From contig NC_134710.1 of the NCBI RefSeq assembly GCF_043290135.1, forward strand, positions 4,492,321 to 4,556,320: DNA of 64,000 nucleotides, given 5' to 3'. This DNA is from Rhipicephalus microplus (lineage: Eukaryota; Arthropoda; Arachnida; Ixodida; Ixodidae). The notes under the pieces were generated by a model that saw only the letters and a list, made by a program, of their open reading frames with translations, had not been told where the DNA came from and searched no databases. Positions 1 through 10,746 of this stretch are shown here, piece after piece. Position 1 is the stretch's first letter. Each line of letters opens with the position of its first letter. The translations under genes were made by a program, and so were the position numbers.

Positions 1-222
1 GTAGCACATAGGCAGGATAACCGCTGGTCATTAATGGTAACTGAGTGGCTCGCAAGAAAAGACAAATATCTGAGGGAAAGTCAGAAAATTAGGGGGACAG
101 ATGAGATTTAAAGGTCCGCAGGTATATAACGTGGCAGCACAAAGCACAGTAGTACCAGGTTGATAGGTGGAACATAGGAGGACTTTGCCCTGCAGTGGTT
201 CTAGTCAGGCTGATGATGATGA
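1..222 (+). repeat. 3' end of a non-LTR retrotransposon
   Basis: The sequence reads as the worn C-terminal tail of a LINE open frame (pattern W-AR-KDKYL-ES, then a Trp/His-rich stretch) followed by a short simple tail of GATGAT at about 207-222. I recognise this tail as a very common arthropod LINE 3' end, but I cannot fix the clade. It is cut by the window edge, and the reading frame is broken by stops, so it is a dead copy. Family assignment is from memory only. Confidence 0.5.
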
Positions 223-343
223 TAAGCGATAGCCAACAATTTACAATTAAATGGTGTCACATGAATGTAAAGTAACCTAAAATTGCTGGCTAATAATAAA
301 TATATTAATAATTGGTAGGGTTTAGCACCTAAAATCAAGGTAT

Positions 344-770
344 TGTCATGGGGTCGTGATGCTGTCGAAGGCAGAGACGGCTTGTACAAAATTAAACCGT
401 TTATTTGGTTGAACTTGCAACTGGTGAACGGGAAGTCACTATACAACGATAGACACTGGCACTGTTAGAGGTGAACAGAAAGTCTGCCGTTGATCAACTG
501 ATAAGCGGTGACACCAGTTGGCTTTTATACATGTGCCGTTGAAAATTCCAGTGTTTTTATTAGCAGCCATGTAAGCTCCATGAAAATCTGTAATGTTCGC
601 GTTAGGTGCATAATCTTGACAAAACAATCTACTACAATGGTGAAGCTTCTAGAACAACGAGTCTCGGTTTGTGCTGACAGTTGCTGACAGTCTCTGTGGG
701 TGTAAACCAAATACAGCAAGAGCGAAAATAAACGCTCGTGGCAATGCCCCGCTTGTGAAAAAGCATTGTC
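344..770 (-). repeat. 3' LTR of gypsy copy G1
   Basis: Read on the minus strand, this block matches 5521-5833 over about 310 bp, which is how I identify it as an LTR pair. On the minus strand it has a TATAAAAG box (complement around 524-531), a polyadenylation signal AATAAA (complement of 400-405) and a terminus ending in TGACA (complement of 344-348). The upstream border near 770 is uncertain. It follows the integrase remnant of G1 in the correct order for a 3' LTR. Confidence 0.6.
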
Positions 771-2745
771 CCAATGATTAAAGCAAAATAAGGAGAAAAA
801 TGCATGCAAAACTAAATAATATTAAAGCAAGAAAGTACAATAAACTATAAGTGTGAGCAATAAAATACAATAACAAAAAATACAGTCCTTCTAGTCACTA
901 ATGCGCATGATAAGTCTTGAAATGTATGACATGAATGACTTCAGGTCGTGCACGGCGTCGTTGAGAGTTCGTTATGCTATCAGCGACAACCTTATAGTCA
1001 ATTGATTTAAGATGTCAAGCTAACTCTGTACAGTCCAAAATACGGTCGCAGAAGTTTTTTCACTGAGTCTGCGTCGGCGTATCAGTGTCCATACCCAAAC
1101 ACAGTCACTGAGCTGGACGAAGCTTTGTCGAAGATTGCAACGGCGGTTGTCGATCGTCTGCTGATTCTTGATGCTCAAGCGGGTGAGTTGACAAGCTTCT
1201 TTAGCGCACTGAAAGTAGACGGTGACATTGAGGTTTTCTTTATCAGCGACATTTGGAAACATAGCGTCAAGCGTCATTGCCAGGCTCCTACCATAGACCT
1301 AATTGTATGGCATCATTCGCATCGTTTCATCATCTGGTCGTGTTGTACGCGAAGGTCATGCACGGAAGGGCTGCATCCCATGTCTTGTGCTCAGCGTCGA
1401 TATATATGGCCAGCATATCGACAATGGTCTTAAGATGGTAGGTGGTGTTCCGATGGTGATTTGTTTGACTGTACCTCAGGATTGCCAGAGTTAGGTTCGT
1501 CGTAAAGGCTGTACCTCTGTCGATAATAAGGGCCTCTCGAGCTCTGTGACGCAAGACGACGTTCTCGATGAAGAACTTTGCTACCTTGGTGGCACTGCCT
1601 ATGAACAGAGCCCTTGTCTCAGCGGAGCAGGTGAGGTAGCCGGTAGCTATGAATATTCATTTGTTTCTGGAATTGGATGTCAGAAACGGCCCCAGTAAGT
1701 ACATGCCGATTTCCTGGAATGGCCAGCGAGGTGGCTCGATAGACTGGAGAAGTCCGGCTGGCCTAGCCGACAGTGTCGTTCGTCGCTGACAGTCTCAGCA
1801 TGTCCTGACATAACGAGTAACGTTGACGGCGAGTCGTGGCCAGCAATACTTTTCTTGTATTCTTGCGAACGTACAGAAAACACCAATGTGTCCAACCATA
1901 GGGTCGTGGTGTAGAGCATTTAAAACTTCTGGATATAAGGCTGACCATACTATGAGGAGGTAGTCGGCCCAAAGTAACGAAAAGTTTTCTTTAGAAGAAT
2001 GCCGTCCCGCAAGAAAAACGACTTGACTCCTTGTTTGAATACTTTTGGAACAACAGTGGCCTTGCCCTTGAGGTATTCTACAGAGCCCTTGAGTTACGGA
2101 TCAGCTCACTGTCATTCGGGGAAGTCATTGACGCTTAAGGTTCCCAAGAAATAGTCACTGTCCTCGTCGTCCTGAGGCAGTGCTTTAGCGGAGGCACGGA
2201 ACAGGCAGTCCGCATTGGAGTGTTTTCGCCCGGACTTGTACACGACAGAAACATCAAATGCTTGAAGTCTTAGACTCCCTTATGCGAGACGACATAAAGG
2301 GTCCTTCAAGTTAGCTAGCCAGCACAAGGCGTGGTGGTCACTCATAACTTTGAAGGGACTTGAAGAGAGATAGGGTTGAAACTTTGACATAGCTCACGAC
2401 GATGGCAAGGCACTCTTTTTTGATTGTGGTATAGCTGCCTTCTGCCTCCGATAGGGACTGACTAGTATAACTGATAACCCTTTCTTCTCCCTCAGTCTTT
2501 TGCGCTATAATGGCATCAGGTCCTACGAGACTTGCGTCAGTGTCGATTTCCATATCGACGTATTCATCGAAGTGTGCAAGTATCGGTCTGCAGTCGTCGT
2601 TTCAGTTTCTCAAATGCTTGAACTTGCGCTGTTTACTCTCTGAATTCGACGTCAGCCATCGTGAGCTGGGTTAGTGGCTCGGCGATTTATGAAAAGTACT
2701 TGACGAAGCGTCTGTAATAGGTGCACAAGCCGAGGAATCAGCTCA

Positions 2746-3002
2746 CCAATAATAATAATAATAATAATAATATCTGAGGTTCAATGTCCCAAAACCACCA
2801 TATGATTATGAGAGATGCTGTAGTGGAGGGCTCCAGAAATTTCGACCACCTGGCGTTCTTTAACGTGCACCTAAATCTATGTACACAGGCCTTAGACATT
2901 TTCGCCTTTATTGAAAATGCAGCCACCACAGCCGAGATTCGACCCCGCGAACTGCTGGTAAGCAGCCGAGTGCCTCAGCCACTAGACCACCATGGCGGGG
3001 TA
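2746..3002 (-). mobile_element. Ruka-type tRNA-derived SINE, copy 1
   Basis: The head lies at the high-coordinate end (tRNA-like box A/box B region around 2935-3000) and the tail is an AAT run at 2747-2772. The 13-bp direct repeat AGGAATCAGCTCA flanks it at 2733-2745 and 3003-3015, a perfect target-site duplication. It is inserted into the G1 gypsy pol between RNase H and reverse transcriptase, so it is younger than G1. Confidence 0.85.
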
Positions 3003-3245
3003 AGGAATCAGCTCATGCTTCGTGCTGGTGGGTGGCGAGAAGGTGGCGATGGCAGCTGTTCACTCCGGACTTGCTAATCATGTGACCCATAAAGAGGAGC
3101 TCCTTGTACGCGAAAGGCCACTTTTCTGGCTTCAGGGTGAGCCCAAAACTCTTAATGGCTTAAATTACGAATTCAAAGCACTGCAGGTGTTCCTCGAAGT
3201 TCGAGTAAAACATGACGACATTATCCAAGCAAGCGAGGTAAGTCT

Positions 3246-5157
3246 GGGGAGGCTACACTTGATGGGCAACTTCTTTATTTATGTATAGATCTGAATGAAA
3301 GTTTCACAATATGTGTATTAAGATGTGCAGATTCTAAAAATATAATTACTTTTTTTATAGGTCAAGTAGTTTCCAAGGTACTCCACAACAAATGTATAGC
3401 CTCGGCGCTTTGTTTGGGGTCTAATTAGCATTTAAGCAGGAAGCACCAAAACAGTGGCGACAGTGTAGAAACAATGCTGGATGTTTAAGAAGGTCAATAT
3501 GCTAGAAATCATATTTTTAGGCCAATTTAAACAAGAGTTTGAGGACATCAACGTTCACATAAAAAAAAACGCCTTCACCTGTCATGCATATGACCCAATT
3601 TAGAAAATTTTTTTTTAGTATGTTGCCTTCAAAATAGGCATATTGCATACTGCATGCATTGATCTTTCTGTCAAAAAAAGAATTATGCTGATCGCTCGAA
3701 TGGAACAGAAGTTATTTTCTCTCCAATTTGGCAAATGTGCCAAGATTGCTGTTTTGAGAAAATGAGGAAACCGTTTCAAAGCACATTTACTAAAAAAATA
3801 GCAATAAAATCCTAAGAAATGCACCAGGGACATAATCTGAATGCATTCCATCCTTATGCGTCTTTTTAAACAGCTTATTCAGACTCTGTAATGCTTCTCT
3901 ATTTTTATTTGAGCTTGCACTCTGACGACAGTCCTTCTCCCTAGCCCTTGGGATGTGCTGCTGGATATGGTGATGTCCAGCTGCACTAGAATTGCAGCAG
4001 ATACATTGAGATTACCTGTGTTTAAGCGCAGCACAGCTTTTGAATCAGCAGCTTGCACAACAAAAAGAGAAGCATGCTGCTGCTTTGATACCAAACTGCC
4101 AATCATAAATTGGAGGCTTTCGTTTGAATTGTAAGTCTTGCCTTGCTGGCACCTTGCCTCGCTGTCGCACCACTTGACTCCGAAAAGCACTCAATCTTTG
4201 GCGCTGTTGCCAACACCGATGAAAAACTCTCAAGCATCGTAGCTGTCTCGCGGGCACGCACGTCGTGAACTTCACTGGCACCAATCACATTAGCATTTAC
4301 CCTCAAGCACATGGCCGGAATCGACATCGCGCGCGCCGTCAGGGATGCACATGTCTATCTACACACACTTCACCGTTGCCGATAGCATCGGCGCGGTCAT
4401 AATCCACAGAGCATTTGCTATCTGGGGAAGCCGTCTCGCACACTCCTCCATTGATAACATCTTCAGTACACGTGCGGTCGGCGTCCACGCCGCGCACGCA
4501 CGAGGAATTGTCTTTCGTTACGACGGTGTTATCAAGCAACCTTGGCGCTGGCTCCCGCGACACAGTAGCAGCACCACTTGGCTTTCTGCCTCTGCCTTTT
4601 TTTTCATGAACAGCCAAAATGATGCTGGGACCGGAACTTTTTCGCACTGCCCGGCATAGCAAGACGCACAAGCACATTAGGGTTGCGACATCTTCACAAG
4701 AGCGATACCCTTTCAAAATGGTGGTGGACACTTCCAGCGAGTTTTCCTGGCCAAACGGGAAGTGCTATTTTGGTCACGTGCACCCAGCAACCAATGGAAT
4801 CACGCACTGCGGGTAATTTTGTCTTCCCTTCTTTTGCTTTTGCGAGGGGCACATAGCTGTCTACTGGAAAAGAAAAAAAAAACTAGAAACGCGACCTTTC
4901 AAACAAGACCAAAATGGCACTGGTGGAGTGCGTAATTCGCGGGCCGTCAGCGGTTGAAGTACGGCTAGTTTACACTTCAATTTGAAGGTCTGCTTGTGCA
5001 AAGTTGGTCACTTTGTGGGTTATAACTTAAGAAATACGTGGAATTTCAAAGCCAAAATTTGCTGATAGGTACAGAAGGGCATCGGGAACGTGAAAATGAT
5101 GAGAGAGAAAATGAGATTTTTGGGTCGATTTTCGACTTCGAAGTGCCGCATCTCCCC
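3246..5157. mobile_element. Mutator-like insert with GGGGAG ends, no intact transposase
   Basis: This 1.9 kb block splits the G1 reverse transcriptase. Its left end begins GGGGAGGCTACACTT and its right end, read on the opposite strand, begins GGGGAGATGCGGCACTT, an imperfect inverted terminal repeat. The same GGGGAG start is seen on the intact Mutator-like element at 15554-18510. Minus-strand frames at 4339-4731 and 3879-4327 encode a basic, AT-hook-like stretch (GRGRKPSG) and Cys/Ser-rich segments but no DDE core. I infer a degenerate or non-autonomous relative. There is no clear target duplication: about five bases of the gypsy sequence seem to be missing at the junction. Confidence 0.5.
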
Positions 5158-5520
5158 TTAAGCCAGCGAATACTGTATTCACGACTCGCTGATAAGTCGC
5201 CGGTGCTGAGCAAAGACTAAAGGGCATGACCTTGAACTCGAACAGGCCATCCGGTGTTTTGAAGGGAGTCTTTTCTGAGTCTCTTTCGTCGACTTTGATT
5301 TGCCATTAGCCGTTCTTGAGGTCTATCGAAGAAAAGTACCTCGCATTGTGAAGTCTATCCAGAGTGTCATCTATCCAGGGGAGAGGGTGCATGTCTTCTT
5401 TCATGATCTTGTTCAGGCAGCGATAGTTAATGCAGAAGCGTAGGGTTCCGTACTTTTGCTTTACTAACACAATAGGTGAAGCCCATGAAATCTCCAGCTG
5501 TTCATGCCGTCGACTCCACA

Positions 5521-5833
5521 GAACGAAAAGTCAGATTACAGTAACAGACGCTAGCACTGTTAGTGGCGAACAAAGTGTCAGCCATCGATCAACTGACAAG
5601 AGGTGATGCGCGTTGGCTTTTACACATGTGCTGTTGAATATTCCAGCGTTATCACTAGCGGCCACGTATATTCCAGAAGAATCTGTAATGTTTGCCTTGG
5701 GCATTATATTGACAAAACCATCTACTACAATGAGGAAGCTTCTAGAACACTGAGTCGCGGTTTGCGCTGACAATCACTGACAGTCTTTGTGGGCGAAAAA
5801 GAATAAAGCAAGAGCAAAAGTATGAACACTTGT
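5521..5833 (-). repeat. 5' LTR of gypsy copy G1, truncated
   Basis: This block matches 428-746 in the same orientation, including the run around the minus-strand promoter and the block ending in the CTTGTGGCAAT motif. It lacks the part that in the other copy carries AATAAA and the LTR terminus. A deletion joined the LTR directly to reverse transcriptase, removing U5, the primer site, gag and protease. Confidence 0.6.
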
Positions 5834-5840
5834 GGCAATA

Positions 5841-5945
5841 TAATTGTGAGAGATGCCGTACATAATGCAGCCGCCGTGGCTAGAATTCTATACCGCAACT
5901 TTCGGGTCAACAATCAAGCACCTTAACCACTCGACCACCGTGGTG
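5841..5945 (-). mobile_element. Ruka-type SINE, copy 2, internally deleted
   Basis: The tRNA-like head (5870-5944) and a short piece of the tail-side body (5843-5866, GAGAGATGCCGTA) are joined directly, so about 120 bp of the SINE middle is missing. It caps the truncated G1 LTR. Confidence 0.7.
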
Positions 5946-6589
5946 GGTCTAAAATGACTTGCTTTATAGTAGAGTAAAAAATTATATAACATAACAATAT
6001 GGTAGTGACACGTCAAGTGATGCATGACTGTTCAAATGTATGTCAAGCGATTGAGATTTCAACATCTGAGAAAATGTAATTAGCACGAATGCCTCCTCAA
6101 GGCCTCTGAGTTGTGAAGCAGCTGGTGCTTTTTTTAGTACCACTGGAGCAGCAACCTTTGACAGGCTGCATTATCGTTCATGTCAGTATACAGCATGAAC
6201 ATCGACAGGGGGCATGCAAAAGGGGTACTTTCCCCCTCCCGTTCCGCAGTCGTGAAGCTACACAGCAGCGAAGCTACACCTAACTTCTACGCCTCCCCAA
6301 GACAATATCTTGCAGATGCCCATGGAATACAGCACTAAAACTATTTACATCTTTCAAAAACTCAGAATGACTCACTAAAGAGGTTCCCTGCTTAGGAACT
6401 GTAAATGAAGGAGTAGCATTTATTACAGGTAATATTTTATTTTAATAAAAACTGCTCTTCTCTGTTAGTGTCTATTTATGTGCATTAAAGCAGGACATGA
6501 AGCGCAGTAAGAGGCTAGTCACATTTACCTTACAAGGGTAAATCACCACTAGCAAAAAAAAGGTATCAGTGTGTGCCATGTGTGTGTCC
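5946..6589. other. No gene recognised
   Basis: AT-rich sequence with short homopolymer runs. I see no coding frame, domain or repeat border here. Confidence 0.4.
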
Positions 6590-6703
6590 TGTGGTGATAG
6601 TGCTTATGCGCGTTAAGTTTCCACGATATCAGGCGCTATCGCCCAGAATTGTAAAGTGTTGCTCGTACGTGATGTCAAGAGCACATGAGTATCTGCTATA
6701 TAT
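6590..6703 (+). repeat. LTR fragment of gypsy copy G3
   Basis: It starts TGTGGTGATAG and matches 9940-10053 closely, including the GATATCAGGCGCTAT block and the CTATATAT promoter-like run. It stops abruptly where the LTR of another element (TGTCACGAC at 6704) begins. I read it as the 5' LTR of G3, cut by the insertion of G2. Confidence 0.65.
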
Positions 6704-6914
6704 TGTCACGACACAGACACAGCAGAAGTCCGATATAGAAGAGCTCACTTCAATTAAAATGAAAGGCACTCGTAAAGAGGACCGGGCAAGGACTTTGTCT
6801 TTCTTTCTTGCTGCGCGAGCTCTTCTCTGCAGGTTGAATGCTGCATTTGCCTCCCTCCAGGAAGAGCATCATCCCGATGCTCTGCTACAAAATACGCAGT
6901 GTATGTAGTTGACA
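6704..6914 (-). repeat. LTR of gypsy copy G2
   Basis: A 211-bp block with the inverted ends TGTCA...TGACA, directly downstream (minus strand) of the G2 integrase end. That is the position of a 3' LTR. The matching 5' LTR is not visible. Confidence 0.5.
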
Positions 6915-8192
6915 TATTATGCAACTGGCTCACTGAAATATGGCTTCATCCGCACAACGTGTTGGATTTCTGATTTTTGCTGGCAAGTTCGCGAGGAACT
7001 GTCAGGGATGACCTCATGATTCTTGTCACTTAGGCGCCGTGCAATATTGTAGGGGCCAAAGTACTTCTTCGGTAACTTTTCAGAAAGGCCGCGTCGACGA
7101 ATAGGGCTCCAGACCCACACTTTCTCACCTGGTTGATAAGTGACGTATCGGTGTGACAGGTTATAACATTGTGCTTCGTAACTCTGCTGCCGGGCAATTT
7201 GCGGCTGCCACGCCTCTTCACCTCGTTTGGTAAAGGCTTGAACATCCGTGTTTGTATCGTCGCAGTCGTGCAGCAGCATGGCATCAAGCATTGTCGTCAC
7301 TTCATGGCCATAAAGAAGACTAAATGGCGTGCTTCGGGTAGTTTCCTGCTGCGCCGTATTATAGGCAAACTTCACGTATGGTAGAACGTCGTCCCAATTT
7401 TTATGATCCACGTCGATGTACATACTCAGCATATCGGCAATTGTCTTGTTGAGACGTTCTGTTAAGCCGTTGGTTTGTGGGTGGTAAGAGGTAGTTTTTT
7501 TCGATGCGCTGTTCCACTCAGCTCAAGCACTGACTTTAGGAGCATGGCCGTGAAAGCGGTACCTCTGTCCGTTATTATAATTCTAGGAGCACCATGCCTC
7601 AGAATGATATTTTGAATTAAAAATCGTGCCGCTTTTACTGCGGTTCCGGTTCATAAAGCCTTTCTTTCTACGTAGCGAGTAAGATAGTCGGTAGCGACAA
7701 TCACCCACTTGTTTAGAGTGTGCGAAGTTGGAAATGGTACAAAGAGGTCTATTTCGATTTGTGCAAAAGGCATGGTGGGAACTTGAACTGGCTGCAACAA
7801 TCCGGCTGGTTTTAAAGGTGGTGATTTTCATCGCTGATAACCGAGGCACGTGCGGACGTAATGCTTTACAGTGCCTGGAAGCTTCGGCCAGTAGTACTTC
7901 TGTTGAATTCTGGCCAATGTGCGCGTGCATCCGAGGTGGCCGGAGGTAGGCTCATCGTGGCAAGCGCTCAAGATGTCATTGCGAATGGATGTGGGGACGA
8001 CAAGTAAGTGGGCATTTCCGCTGGAGGAAAAGTTCTTCTTAAATAGGACGCCACTGCGCAAGCAGAATGATGGCAGGGTCCTTAATAATATTTTGGGAAT
8101 GCTTGTAGACTGGCCGTTAAGAAAATTAATAAGAGGAGGCAACTCGCTGTCTTCTTTCTGCTTCGACGAAATGGTGGCCGTGTCGACCACTC
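6915..8192 (-). pseudogene. Ty3/gypsy integrase (copy G2), partial
   Basis: The integrase zinc-binding region is at 8190-7828 (H-x3-H at HDEPTSGHLG, YYWPKL, ending in CLGYQR instead of C-x2-C). A degraded catalytic core spans 7830-7440. The C-terminal part at 7432-6917 is an uninterrupted 171-codon frame with AYNTA, the chromatin-targeting-side motif VWVWSPIRRRGLSEKL and VVRMKPY. The core contains frame breaks. The upstream end is cut by a SINE at 8193. Reverse transcriptase and gag are absent. Confidence 0.8.
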
Positions 8193-8306
8193 CACTACAA
8201 CAATTCCGCCTCCATCGGAAATGCAGCCGCCACAGCCGGGATTCGATACCGCGACCTGCGGGTCAGCAGCCGAGTACCTTATCCACTAGACCACCGCGGC
8301 GGGGCA
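8193..8306 (-). mobile_element. Ruka-type SINE, copy 3, tail-truncated
   Basis: This is the head-side half of the SINE: the tRNA-like region 8225-8304 with the box B sequence GGTTCGAAT-like (complement GGATTCGATACC) and the start of the body. It lies between the G2 integrase and the G3 gag. Confidence 0.75.
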
Positions 8307-8329
8307 CCTAAATGAGTGAAGTGAAGAAG

Positions 8330-8823
8330 CGCAAGTCCAAACTTTGCTCTACACAATGGGCAGGCAAGCGAGAGAGATCTTTCTGACCTTCGCAACATCT
8401 GAAGAACAGCAGAAGCAGTATGAAGTCATCAGAAAAAAGTTCGGCGATCATTTGTGGCTGCACGGAACCTTGTTTACGAGAACACGTTTTCACCGACACA
8501 TACAACAACCTGGAGAGTAAGTCGACCAATTCATCACCGCGTTGCACACACTAACGGACTGGTGTGACTACAAAGAAAAGGAACGCATGATCTGCGTCCG
8601 GTTTGTAGTCGGCCTTAGTGATGCCAAGCTCTCGGAGTCTCTGCAAATGGATGCAAATTTGACACTTGCCAGCACTTTGGCAAAAGCTCGCTTGAAGGAG
8701 ACCGTCCAACAACAGCAGCAACAGCTGCAAAAAACTAGCAACGAACCTTCGGCAGCGCCAGCCAGCAACCTGGACGCGGTCAACAAACAACGGCATGGTG
8801 GCCAGGGTCGAGTTGTCAGCTGA
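8330..8823 (+). pseudogene. gypsy gag (copy G3)
   Basis: A capsid-like gag segment with KKFGDHLW, RTRFHRHIQQPGE, an in-frame TAA at about 8518-8520, then VDQFITALHTLTDWC and a Gln-rich tail (8700-8735). The frame ends with TGA at 8821. I recognise the pattern as gag of the gypsy group with Gln-rich linkers. It is followed almost directly by integrase, so protease, reverse transcriptase and RNase H are deleted. Confidence 0.7.
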
Positions 8824-8825
8824 AA

Positions 8826-9780
8826 GGTTTGGTTACCGATTGCCGCGTATGTGCTGAGCACAGACACCAACAGTCAGAAACAATGATCCCGACAACCATT
8901 CCACAGCGTCCTTGGCAAAAACTAGGTGCTAATCTTTGCCATATTCAAGGAAGATGGTATTTGGTAGTCATGGATTATTTTTATAGGTACCCAGAGATTG
9001 CTTTGTTATCACCTACAACGTGTGCCACTGTCATTGCGCACCTTAAAAGTTTATTTGCAAGACATGGCATACCAGAAGTTGTGATGTCTGATAACAGAGC
9101 GCAATTTATGACGCAGGAATACAAGTTGTTTGCTCGCAACTATGGTTTTCGCGCTGTGACGTCTAGCCCCAGATACCCCCAGGCAAATGGTGAAGTAGAG
9201 AGTATGGTCCAGATAACTAAAGGTCTCATTAAAAAAGCGAGAGACCCATATCTTTCACTCTTAGCGTACAGGGACACTCCTGGGCTACTTGGGAAAAGCC
9301 CTGCAGAACTTCTAATGGGCAGGAGACTACGCACATTGGTGCCTGTCCATCCCACGAGCCTTCTGCCTCAAGACGGTGAACCTGAGGAAGTTCAGAAGCC
9401 ATGATACGACCGCCCAACAGCGGCAGCGTAGGAACTTCAACCGTCGTCATAAGGCTACTTTGTTGCGAGCACTTGAACCAGGCACGGAAGTTTGGGTGAC
9501 GGACTGCAAAGCAAAAGCGCGAGTCTTGCGACTTGCTGAGTAGCCGAGGTCGTACGTGGTTAGAACTTTCACTGGTGTAGTTCTAGTAAGAAACAGAAAA
9601 TCCTTGGTTCGCTTTGTTTCACAGGCAAAGGAAGGTGAGGATGACGGAGGTAGCTATGATTTTCCTCAGGCAAATGATAGTCGGGTAGAAACGCAACAGA
9701 AATCTAATCGCATTACAGACAGCATGGCACCGTACGATCTATCTAGCACTTGCTTGCTGGGAACTGACCTTCCTGAATAC
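8826..9780 (+). pseudogene. gypsy integrase (copy G3), joined to gag
   Basis: The integrase begins at the CRVCAEH zinc-binding end. The catalytic core shows VVMDYFYRYPE, VVMSDNRAQF and the PQANGEVES Glu block, the expected D,D-35-E pattern. The frame is open to the stop at about 9402-9404, and the tail continues in broken frames to about 9780. The intact core next to a deleted middle suggests one large internal deletion rather than slow decay. Confidence 0.75.
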
Positions 9781-9939
9781 TGAACGGGATCTGGTCGTCT
9801 TGTTCGACAGCCGGACCGCTACGGGTTCAGCAATATACTGTATTGTTTTTTGCGCATTGTTGTTTCTGTAAAGAGTTCTTTCGCTGGCAGTGCTGCTAAG
9901 TTGGTTGCAACTGTCAGCATATTAATAAAGAAGGGGATA

Positions 9940-10183
9940 TGTGGTGATAGGGCTTATGCGCGTCAAGTGTCCGCGATATCAGGCGCTATGGCCCACAATT
10001 GTGAAGTTTTGCTTGTACGTGACGTCAAGGGTCACATAAGTGTCTGCTATATATGTATGCTGGTTGCATGGAATAAAGGTTGGTTGATGTTATCTCGCCC
10101 ACATCGGAAGCGGCTCTGCCCCTTTCCTCTGCTTCTGCCGCTGGCCGGGATGGGCATGGCCTTTCGCTAGGCCGCAACGCGAC
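9940..10183 (+). repeat. 3' LTR of gypsy copy G3
   Basis: It starts TGTGGTGATAGGG after a purine-rich tract (AAGAAGGGGA at 9928-9937). It contains a TATATATG promoter-like run near 10050 and AATAAAGG near 10072. The first ~114 bp match 6590-6703. The end near 10183 is a guess. Confidence 0.6.
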
Positions 10184-10530
10184 ATGTCCAATCCGAAGTT
10201 TTCAAAGTGTCATTAGAGGAAACCAGAAAAAAGCAAACGACAAAAACAAAACACACTCACAAGGACTGGTTTCGTTTTCATTGTTTGTGCTTCCCCTGAT
10301 GATGAACTAACTTGCCTAAACTCAGGTATTGTCAAAGCATTGGTTATGAACAGCATGTCTTTGATATTTTCGGCTCATTATCGAGATGCAGCTTGGTAAC
10401 GCGTAGTTTATTTTGTGCTTTCCTATCTCATATGGGCTGCCAATAAACCCCGAACTTCTTTCTTGTCTTTAGCTCAGTTACAGAAACAACCGTAGATGAG
10501 AGGCAGCAACTAAGTAGACATAACAACAAT
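10184..10530. other. No gene recognised
   Basis: No domain or repeat boundary seen between the G3 LTR and the next SINE. Confidence 0.35.
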
Positions 10531-10746
10531 AGTTGGAGTTTCACATCCCAAAACCACCATATGATTATGAGAGACGCCGTAATGAAGGGCTCTGAAAATT
10601 TCAACCACCTGGGGTTCTTTAACGTGAACCCAAATCTGAGCACACTGGCCAGCATTTCGGCCTTCATCGAAAATGCGGCCGCCGCGGCCAGGACTTGATC
10701 CTGCGACTTCCAGGTCAGCATCCGAGTGCCTTAGCCACTAGACCAA
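10531..10746 (-). mobile_element. Ruka-type SINE, copy 4
   Basis: Body and tRNA-like head are both present (head at the high-coordinate end). It is diverged by many substitutions relative to copies 5, 8 and 9, so it is probably older. I saw no clear target duplication. Confidence 0.75.

Larger units (their letters stand above)
1020..5500 (-). pseudogene. Ty3/gypsy pol remnant (copy G1), interrupted
   Basis: Reading down the minus strand, the pieces are: reverse transcriptase up to the palm (5500-5158, with the LCSAPATYQR block); then, after a 1.9 kb insert, the palm end with LDNVVMF in place of the usual YLDDVVVF box (3245-3016); RNase H (about 2560-2330, ISYTSQSLSEAE); the integrase core (about 1560-1330, IIDRGTAF, FAYNT); and the integrase tail (WVWTLIRRRRLSEK at about 1100). 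Frames change repeatedly and stops are frequent. Gag and protease are missing: the 5' LTR directly abuts reverse transcriptase. LDNV replaces the catalytic LDDV, so the copy could not be active even apart from its breaks. Confidence 0.8.

Noticed and set aside
4339..4731. Independent host gene with an AT-hook-like GRGRKPSG stretch
   Set aside because: It lies inside a TIR-bounded insert within a dead gypsy element, frames on both strands are equally open, and no conserved domain is visible.
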